Origin: Phoronis australis
Taxonomy: Eukaryota; Phoronida; Phoronidae
Direction of reading: 5' to 3'
NCBI GenBank assembly: GCA_002633005.1
Contig: NMRA01000038.1
Location: forward strand, 767,329-831,328
Length of the DNA: 64,000 nt
Shown: positions 54,986-64,000 of the stretch, piece after piece
Layout of the letters: each line of letters opens with the position of its first letter
Position numbering within the stretch: the stretch's first letter is position 1
Position numbers and translations under genes: made by a program
The notes under the pieces: model-generated
The model's database searches: none
What the model saw: only the letters and a program-made list of their open reading frames with translations
What the model was told of the DNA's origin: nothing

Positions 54986-57779
54986 GTCCCCACAAGACTC
55001 AGTCCACTGACTTATGTTTAATTCAAATCACGTTGAAAGCGGGTCACTCCACTTGACTTTTTTTAATAACTGTATAAGGTATTGCAGATTAATCAATCTC
55101 ATCTTACCTAATCATAAACTGGAGAGAAAAAATTACTGAAATTGGAGTTGAATTGAGGAAATACGTCATTCATCAACTGAGAACCATCAAATGGATCACT
55201 GAACACACTCAGTCCTGGCACTTTCGAAAGCCGATTGACGTTATACTAGAATCAGACCTCAGATCTTCTCTTTTCAAAATGGCAACTCTGGTGTCTTTAG
55301 ACAGATCTTTATGATCCTTGGTATGTGGATAGACCTTATCAAACCCTAGACCTACTCGGAAAAAGTTGTCAGTTTTTAGCTGCGATTAACCATTTTTGAG
55401 TTTATTGAGATTTTCTGTCTACCGAGTACTGTACCATTCTTTTGTTGCCTGATCATTCTTTCCTTGACCAAATTTACAAGGTTTTGTGTCTTTATTGATG
55501 ATGATGATAATGATAGTGATGACTTTCTTGCAGTCGTGATGGTAATAGAGATGTCATTTCCAGTCCTTGGTTCATTCAGTGTCCTGGGCGTCTTGTGGCA
55601 TTATCAACGTCAGTTGCTGCTTTTGGCATTTGGCATCGGTTACCAATCACTGACATCAATATTTGCGGCTTAAATTTTGTTGTTATCATCAACATCATTC
55701 GTCCTTGATCTTTATGTGGTGTCTTGTGATTTGCCAGTTTTTCGGTTCCCCAGATGTTTGTTTTATTTATGCTGCTGGCAGGAGGCTGCTGGCAGTCTTT
55801 CAGTATGCAGTCAGGCCGCCAGGGACGAGCAGCTGGATTGGGTTTTATTTGTGCTTGAGTAGCTGTGTTTTAACTGGTGAGTACTTCTAGAGGCCTTGGT
55901 AGTGAACCTGTAGGAATACAACAATTTTTTGATGTATCAGCATCATCGTCATCATCTGTGTTGAAAGTGGCTTCGTTGACTTTGTTGATGTTGGTAGTGA
56001 CGGTGTTCATGGCGATTTTGTAGAGGTCATCATCTGTATTGTTGCTGGTGTTAAAGTGACTGTTGTCTATTTTTTTAACTATTTCTTGCAAGAAATATAA
56101 TGTACAATAAGTGGAGTTTTGCCCGGAAAGTGCAAGAAAGCATTATGTCTGGGCTGCCGTTTGTGGTGCCATTGCCGTCAGTTTCGCCAGCCAAATGCCG
56201 CCCCATCGTAGAGGTTTCATTTACCATTTCACAGTCTGTTCAGGACACATTGTTAAATATGAGCCTGTAGGTATGTCTAAGGTTCTTAGCGACCAACTTA
56301 AGGTTAGTTGAACTTTTCATGCTTCCTTCGGTAGTCAAAGGACATCGAAGTGATCGATTCTTGGTGTTTGGGTGTTTGAAGTTTGAAGTTATCGCTAACT
56401 GGAGCTGAGTAAACGTTATGCATGGGTGATCATGTGAATATGACATTTTTATGTGTGGATGATGAATGAAATAAAGAGCCATCTTATGATGGTTGAAAAT
56501 TGGTGTGTAGTTGAATAAGATGTTATGATCTAATACTGTAGTAACACAATGTTATTGAAAGTGACAACTGCTGATAAGTCCAGTGATACGAATCTCACAA
56601 AAATTATTGCCAAAGTTGCCTTTTTTAACATTTCTGTAGCTTGTAATATCATTGTAATGGCCATAGTTTCTCAAATAATTGTCCGATGTTAAGATATGGT
56701 GTACAAGTTAAGACTGGTAAAACCTATATTTTGTGCTATTTATTTTTATGAAAAAGAAAACTTCAAGTTATCTGCCATGTTGTGTCCTGAATTGGTGAGA
56801 TATTATTAACAGTACATAAACTTTTCACACTGCATTGAAGCTGTCCCTTGGCTGTTGAATCCAACTGTATATTCTACAAAGTTATCCAAACATCTGTGCA
56901 TCAATGTTGGCGTGGAACATGTTTTACTCAGGCAAACTCATTAGCATGAAGAGAACTTCCATAAAAACAACAGGAGAGTTTCTGTATTGATCAGTCATTG
57001 ATTTGCTGCTGTATTGAACAGAGCTTGATGATAGCCAGCCATCCAAATTTGGCCACCTTGCCCATTTATGGGTTTGTATTGTGTAACCTGGGTGAACAGT
57101 AGTCACTAATCAGCAGATGAGTCATGTTTACATTTTCACCTGTGATAATCCTTTTAGGGTCATGCATGTCAGCTGCTGTAAATATCCATTTAAAGTCATA
57201 GTGATAATATCTTATGATGTCCAGCTACCAGATATAGCCTGCTTAAAAATATTTTGTTTTCATTTAGGGTTCTCGTCCGTGACACCACCACCCGTGTGGT
57301 CAACTCAGCAGGTGTTCTTTAGATGCTGCAGAGGTGTAGAGCTTCATATTTCTTAAAAATGATTTCAGTGTGAAAGAGTGGTGTTCATTCGCCACAAAGC
57401 TTTCTGGAATTACCATTTTCAGGTTTGCTATCCTTTGATTGTTAGTTTAAAGTCTGCCCCTCTCAATGGCTTATCTAATCTTTAAAGAGGTGAAGTCCTA
57501 CAGCTGTGGGTTTCAATACAGTGTTCATTTGTTAATCTTAGCGTTGATTTGTGTATCAAAGGTGTTTTGGGAGAAGATATGTTTTCTTGCTGAAGGACCT
57601 AAATTCCCCGTGGCCTTAAAAATAGCCATGCCCTTAGAGGGACCTCACTCTGGCCCACAATTGGCCAATGATTCAAACTGAATTGTATTACCTGGATACA
57701 CTGGTGAAGCTGTTTCAACAAGTGTATTGCACATGACACTACTTTGAAAACAGAAATTATACTGCAAACTAATGTCAAT
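54986..57779. other. Mostly non-coding region, exon candidates only
   Basis: Possible but unsupported exons: 56111-56265 (frame with SARKHYVWAAVCGAIAVSF, preceded by AATAAG and followed by CCTGTAGGTATG). Also 57260-57305 after TTTTGTTTTCATTTAG. Also a 34-codon ORF at 55754-55858 with a signal-peptide-like start (MFVLFMLLAGGCW) directly after TTCGGTTCCCCAG. None matches a family I know. The rest holds nothing I recognise. Confidence 0.3.
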
Positions 57780-57895
57780 GTTTTTGAGATCATTGTTCTC
57801 CACTACAGAACATTCAAACTGTACTTCGAATTACAAAATTCATGTATTCTAGGGTCCTTGTCCTTACTATTGGGAGTATGCGTGCTTTAAGTCTT
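57780..57895. repeat. Copy of the D1 right-end repeat
   Basis: Matches 32690-32795 in the same orientation; outside the duplicated blocks otherwise, so a dispersed repeat. Confidence 0.7.
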
Positions 57896-59230
57896 AAAAT
57901 TTATATATTGAACTGGTTACAAAAATCCAAAATGTCCTGATTTGCTTAAGAAGTGACCGATCTCTTAATACTTCAAATTCGTTGCATAGGTTTTCAAACT
58001 TGTCACAAATAAGCCAAACTCATCAAGGCAAAATTCATTCTTTACATAATGACGGGACAAAACAGGAGGTAGTCTTGACATGACAACATATCTTGCATAG
58101 TGAATATCAAGTGTCGAGACAACTGCATGATTTTTAGACCTATTACTCAACAAAAAACGAATATCGGGTTGATACTAGAATTGATGCATTGTTTTCTTTT
58201 TATTTGTTTGTATGACACGAGATGCCTAAACCTGCTCAGGATATGTTCATATTCATTTATTTCATGGTTTATGCTCAAGTTCTGTTGTCAGTTAAAGAAT
58301 TTGCACACCAATGGTCATTGGCTTATGTAGTTTTCCCATTAGAGAAACTGATGCTTCGAAACTCTGCTTTAACTCTGCGTACCTTTCCCTCTGACTCCTG
58401 CTAAATAGTAACATCAGAGTTAGCGCTAATTCTAAGGATTAATCATCTGAAGATTTAGTTGGTTGGCATTAAACATGTGTGGTGAATGAAGAGACCTTAC
58501 TCCCAGCAGAGTGGATTTAATCTTTGCCATTTTAAGGTTGTTACTGTTTTGTAGGAGCCCAGAAAAATGTCCAAGTTTTTCTGACTTCACAACACATAGC
58601 TAAGAAATGGCTGACCGGATTCATATGGAATTTTCGTACAGCATGCTTTCCCAATATTATGTTGGGAATTGTTTGTAAATTGCGACACTTTTTTACAAGG
58701 CACTACCAAGAATAGGACTTCTATAATTTTCATACAAAGAAAAGTTGCAATGAACGAAAATGATAATTTAGATGACAACATTTATATGTCAAATAATATT
58801 TGGTCTGCTTTTGCTACCAGTGTTTTGCTATCGATGTAACTTCTTTTTTTATGTTCTTTCAAAAAGACACGGTCAAATGACAAATTAATGATAGGTTGTT
58901 AAGAAGTCAAAAATTGGTTTCTACAGGCATTTTACTTAAAATTACTCACTTAAAATATGTAGTTTTGAAGATATTTGACTCAGCTGCATCATTGATTGAA
59001 AAGGAACGTAGGAGAGGGGGAACTTCTGTGAAATGTATGGTCTGTTAGCTCTCACCAGTGTTGTGGGGTCAAGTACTCTTGTGTTATGATGGGTTTTTTT
59101 AAGTGCCTTGTTCATTTTGATAGCTGTTGAAATCCTAGTCCTCATCTGTTGTTTCATGAATCATTGAATACTGGTAGAATGTGTGAGTGACACCTCTTGA
59201 TGTTCTGTCCTCACATTTCCTGACAGATCT
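57896..59230. other. Non-coding stretch
   Basis: A/T-rich, no domain-bearing frame, no repeat recognised. Confidence 0.35.
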
Positions 59231-59232
59231 GC

Positions 59233-59288
59233 CTTCCGTGTGAAAGCTACATTCCAATCACGTGTGAAAGCTACATTCCAATCACGTA
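59233..59288. repeat. 24-bp tandem duplication
   Basis: Two adjacent copies of a 24-bp unit starting CGTGTGAAAGCTACATTCC. On the reverse strand it gives a doubled RDWNVAFT peptide frame, which I take as chance. Confidence 0.9.
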
Positions 59289-59440
59289 ACTTGGGGTTAG
59301 CCTGTTTGCACCACATGCCGATCACATGTACTGGCCAAAATTCTAACATGTGCTAGGTATAGTATGATTAATCATTCTCAGAACCAGTCCGCTTGGTTGG
59401 ACTTTCGAAGGTTACGGCTTTTTTCTCCTGCAAAAGAGGA

Positions 59441-59534
59441 GAGTTGAATTTGATCAAAAACCGGACGATCGCCGCACAAATAAAATCGTCCGGTTTTTGA
59501 TCTTATTGTAGCCAAAAACTGAGTTGAATTTGAT
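59441..59534. repeat. 18-bp hairpin between 14-bp direct repeats
   Basis: GATCAAAAACCGGACGAT (59452-59469) and its exact reverse complement (59485-59502) with a 15-nt loop. GAGTTGAATTTGAT occurs at 59441-59454 and again at 59521-59534, exactly 80 bp apart. Could be a tiny inserted element with a target duplication or a slipped duplication. Confidence 0.85.
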
Positions 59535-62500
59535 ATGTGAACCCCTATTCATACTCACTGCGTGCTTTCCCATTAGAAGTTAAACTTAGCTTTTACCGAA
59601 GTTTTGGTAAGAGGGAAGGTTAACTCTGGTAGTTAATCCGCAAGTAAAACTTTGCTGAAAATAGTAGGATTTAAAAGCGAAGCTTCGGCGTAGTGGGAAC
59701 AATCAGAGCGAAGCTTCCTCAAAGTTATCGGTAGAGGTCACGGTAACGATATCACGCGAGATTGATATGCTCTCAATTGACAGACGTAAATAAATAAAAG
59801 AAATTATATCTTATGAAGAACTGCAGTGGCCATTTTCATAAACACTCCTGAATGGCACAAGAGCAATTTTCAGTTCTCCTCGAGCCCACTACTCAATATT
59901 CATTTGAGAGTATGAATGAACTGTGTCGTCAGGTGTCATAGCGGTAATTTCGATATCGCTATCTATTAGGAAAGGTAAGTGAAGTTTTGGCCAAGTCTGA
60001 AGCTTTGGTAAACCGAAGTTCCCTAATGGGAAAGCGGCCACTGTTATACCACAGCATGTTTTTAGACTGTAATTAATTATTGGTAGTTCAGTTGGATATA
60101 ATAGGGCCATTACAAGCTGCCTGTGTTAAAACTGTGACTCACAGTATGGCAGGATGCACTTTGGCACTGGTTTCACAGGTATTTCACCTTCATAACACAG
60201 TGATTCAGTTACTAAGACCTGTTCTGTGGTGCACCTAATCATAGTTGGTTGTTGTTCACCAGACACCTTTCTAATTGTAGCTTTACCATGCTTCTGAGCC
60301 ATGATGGTGAGTGTACTCTTGCAATGAACTTTTGAGTGTGTGTTGTGGTTGCATGCGGCTTAAAAAGCCACATAGTACTAACTATGCAGACAGATTTTTT
60401 CATAATCCAACCACTAGTGTTCATTGATTGCTTTTGTGTCTGCATTTCAAACCACAAATTAGGTGTAGGCACTGAGATACTAGATCCCAGATTTGGGCAG
60501 TAGTTGATTTTTGGGCACACTTGGATTCATCAAATCATGAAGTCCAAGCTATCCTGTGCATGCAGATAGCACATTACCGTAGATAAATCTTTGTTACTTG
60601 TAGTCCTGAAATTCAGAGTACCATAGTTCATTTACCGTGTTGGGTGATGAGTCACGATCTACAATTCCATACCGACAAAAATAATTGCTGAAATTGGCAT
60701 GTCTCCATTTTTTTCCTAAATTCGCTAATTGCTGAGAATGCTTCACCATGTGTCAGAAGATTGTAGTGCTGCAAGACTTTCTGTGGTAATAACGAATAAA
60801 AATTTTCTAAGTTCTCATCGAAAATTTAATGGAATGAAATTCCAGTATACTGCCATATTTTCTGACCTTAATCAGCTCTTGGGCCATTTTAACCTTTTAA
60901 GAGTTCAGGGTGTAAAATCAGCAAATAACATGGGAAAGTACAATTATGATTATGTAATGGTAATCTACGGAATATGAGAATACCGGTGACAACATCCTGG
61001 ATTTAATGGTGGTCCATGCCACTCTTGCCAACTTTCACCATCAAAGTTGGTCGCAATGTTTTAGTGCAGCAAGATGTTGTATCCTCAGGGAGAATCAATA
61101 CTTCCTTCTGTTAGCTATATGATAGTATTTAAGACTAATTTAGAGGAGGTTCATTGGAGTAATCAGAAAATAGGTCACGTGGAATAACGTTTGTGTGTTA
61201 GCATGTTAGTATTACTGATGGAGTGTTGTTTCCAGGCATTACGTGTATTATACAGTGCATATCGCTTAAAAATAACAATTTACAATTATATTTTCACTTG
61301 ATTGGAATGTCACTTCCTTTCACTACAAAAACAATAAAAATGAGTGTCTCTTAATGCAACACCATTGCAGTGGCTTGTCGTTAACTCTGGCTTTTCTAAT
61401 ATAGCTTGACATTTTAAACATAACTCTGGGCTTCAAACATGACTCATTTTTCCAAATATGGAGCAAAAACATTTCAAACATGGTGCAGTGCCCTGTTCTA
61501 ACACATGCAGGGAGAACAGTACACACTTGTCCCTGACATGTGGTATGCAATGTATTTTTATTCATGCCTTGTCTGTGCTGTTGCTCACAAGGCTGTGAAA
61601 TGAGGAGTTATTGGGTCAAGTACTTCCTGTATTTGCTATCATCAGGCTTCCACTGTGTTCAATCTTTCTGACGTCACGTCACCCTAGACTTTAAAAACTT
61701 CTGGACACTCACAACATTGTAAGAGGACCCTGGTGAAAAACGAGAAAAGGGCAATTTTGGCTATAAATTTCGTCGTATAATGGAGAGAGAGAATTTACTG
61801 TACTGGGAAATTCAGATTCTGTTCTCCACATTTAAGCCATATGTAGACTGACAAGGGATGACTGTGAAGTGAGGATTTTTGCAGTGAATAAACCCTTCTA
61901 ATCTTGAGGGAAGTTTTAATTGTTGGATGTGAATTTTTGGTCCTGATGGGAATTTTACAGGAAATAATTTCAGAAGCATATGAGGCAGACATCCAGATAT
62001 TTCTGGCACATTCTGGGTTTGTTTTCTAATAGCATGTATGAAAACTATTTATATTGTGTTTTATCATTGTTGGCCACTGATAAAGTTTATTAAAAACTTA
62101 ACTTTCAGGTGACTGTGGAATTAAAGGTCGCAAGTTGACTGACAAATTATTATGATATTATGACATATTTCTTATCTTGCTTCTCCAAGAGCATAGTGAG
62201 AACTGTCCCACCATGAGTGTGTGAAGAGTCAATATCCTCAATGTTAACTAACCTTATTAAAGCAAAAATGTCCTGTGTTGACTGCTGACTCAGTGCAGAG
62301 TTCACTGCTGAATCAACACACACTTTGACTCTGCCTGAATGGAGTCATGCCCTGTGTCAGTTGGTTGTAGACACACAAGTATTGATCCTATGGTCACAAT
62401 AACATGCCAAGCCCTGCAGAAACAGGTGGGTTGTTTTGGCTGTAGGTTGTGTAATTGGTTGGAGTGAGTACTGTGAAGAGGCCATGGTCAGCAAGTGGTT

Positions 62501-64000
62501 GTGTTAAGATGAACTAAAAAGAACAAAACAATGCAGCTCTATGGCATAGCTCTACTGTCTGTCTGGAAGGATATTCAGAGAAATGTTGCTGTGCTTGTTG
62601 TGGTAATTTTACCCATTCAGTTTTGTTTTCTTTTATAACCAAGCTCTCTTGTTTCATAACACTTTAATATTTGTTGTTAGTTTGAACTCACCAGCATTAT
62701 TCAACACTTTTTGATTCTTAGTGTCAATGAAATGGCGTGTAAGGTTTGACATGACATGACTAGTTGTAGTGTGCCATTAACACACACTCATATGCTAAAG
62801 CCATGTCTCAATTCAACTCTCCTTCCCTGCTGATGTTTGCGGAAACAGGCATTGTGTGACTGCCTGACCACAGTAAAATCTCACTAATTTAGGACTCACT
62901 GTTGTGAAATTTCATTTTCTTTTTTTTTTCTTGAACAGTGAGAAGAACAAAGGTAATACCTTCCAACTTCCACGATACGAGACAAAATTAATCAGACAAA
63001 ATACTGTTTCCTAGACATGATGGCTAATATGTTAACAACGGAAATGAATGTTACTAACTATTCGGCCATCAAGATTCTAATTACAGAATAATGATTAGCT
63101 ATCTTACTAACTTTCTTGTAAATTCCTCATCTTTCTTGGTCATGCGGGGAGACGACTCTCACGATGAATTTGGCTGCTGCCCACCACCCATCATAACGGG
63201 GAATTCTGGGTTATTTTGTTTGAATACTTTTGGCTCGTACTGTATATACCATAGCTATAATATTTTAAAAAGTATCACAACAGTTTTATCTAATGATTGA
63301 AAAATGAGCAGTTGACTATTCTTGCAATTAATTTTGTTCGGCAAGTAAAGAACATTATGTGCACCCACATAGGGGCTTAGTGTGCTGTAGTAATAGGTAT
63401 TGGTATTAGATCCTAATGGTGTACTATTATCATGACAGCAGGTCTAAAGACAAAATGCTCTATAGATCTCCAGCATTGTGAAGTATTTTGGGCGTGATAA
63501 ATTTGTTCAGCTCATATTGTATGTTGGGTAAGTTGAGTATTTTTGGTGTCAGATTTATTTATCATGTCCTTTTCTCCATGGACCCACTGTGCTTAGCTAA
63601 TTGACTTTTTGGGTATCACATGGGTATGCTGTTCTGCCAGGGACACATTGACATTTCTTGCAGGGTAATTGTGAGGCTTTGGTGCCTATATTCTATCTGA
63701 ACTGACCTACATGTCTCAAGCTTTATGAACAAATTGGCCTGTACCCCAAACACATTCATCTCTAGAAAATTGGGGACCCTGTTTCACTTTCAGTGTATCA
63801 GTTTGAAAATTACAGCCTACACTTTTCTTCTAAAGATGCCTCATTTAATCTAGCCTTTGTGTAACATTGTTTAGTTATAACTGGGCAGTGAGGTAGGGGT
63901 ATTGACAAGAGTTTCAGCCAGGCACCTGTGAGAGACCATCACAAGAACTTGAGGGTGCAGCCCATTACAGCAAATCACAGCACAGCATGCACCCTCAATG
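59535..64000. other. Non-coding stretch to the window end
   Basis: No frame with a recognisable domain. Splice-like signals occur but build no gene. For example a strong polypyrimidine acceptor at 62921-62938 is followed 14 nt later by GTAATA, and TTAACTTTCAG ends at 62108 before an open frame of 17 codons. Possibly intron or UTR of a gene outside the window. Confidence 0.35.

Noticed and set aside
56111-56311. 66-aa frame as a complete gene
   Set aside because: It starts at GTG directly after an in-frame TAA and has no family match; at most an internal exon.

Overview
This is a non-vertebrate animal (metazoan) nuclear DNA window. It has no operons or bacterial-style gene packing. It contains long AT-leaning non-coding stretches, microsatellites, and many metazoan transposon classes (Tx1/L1-type and jockey/CR1-type LINEs, Ty3/gypsy, Penelope, pogo-like and mariner-like transposases, MITEs, a tRNA-derived SINE). 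There are two single-exon paralogues of a fukutin-related-protein-like (LicD-type) gene. This fits a marine invertebrate such as a cephalochordate, hemichordate or mollusc, but the species cannot be fixed from the sequence alone.

Layout. 1-7.5 kb: one repeat family folded back on itself. An inverted, interrupted copy (1-3.2 kb) faces a second copy (4.0-5.76 kb, tail at 7.33-7.53 kb), and a third copy lies at 51.8-54.1 kb. 7.7-12.4 kb: a decayed jockey/CR1-type LINE, split inside its endonuclease domain by a young Ty3/gypsy element with 153-bp LTRs that has lost gag, protease and most of its reverse transcriptase. 12.9-14 kb: reverse-strand tail of a Tx1/L1 LINE. 17.6-19.1 kb: reverse-strand remnant of a pogo/Tigger-like transposase whose DDE core is missing, with a MITE in its place. 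19.2-23.7 kb: a 27-bp minisatellite and a Tx1/L1 LINE with an intact 1259-aa EN-RT ORF.

23.7-32.8 kb (D1) and 39.3-48.1 kb (D2) are two copies of one segmental duplication in the same orientation. Each carries one intact reverse-strand FKRP-like gene (635 and 642 aa) and a decayed unidentified coding segment. They differ by later insertions: in D1 a hAT-like MITE, a 440-bp block holding a 13-mer array, and a 2.4-kb block; in D2 a 2.9-kb block with RNase-H LINE and Penelope debris. Between them (34.2-38.6 kb) is a large inverted repeat whose left arm has collected further MITE-like insertions.

48-54 kb holds Penelope, MITE and mariner remnants, the third foldback copy, and a perfect 38-bp-arm palindrome. 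At 54.35-54.99 kb two head-to-head copies of a short exon-like sequence encode a membrane-anchor peptide, and one of them has a splice-donor consensus. From 55 to 64 kb the sequence is mostly unique and non-coding to my eye, perhaps intron, UTR or intergenic.

The genes do not form one pathway. The only confident host genes are the two FKRP-like paralogues, expected to be Golgi/ER type II membrane glycan-modifying enzymes. The rest is mainly a record of transposition, duplication and nested insertion.
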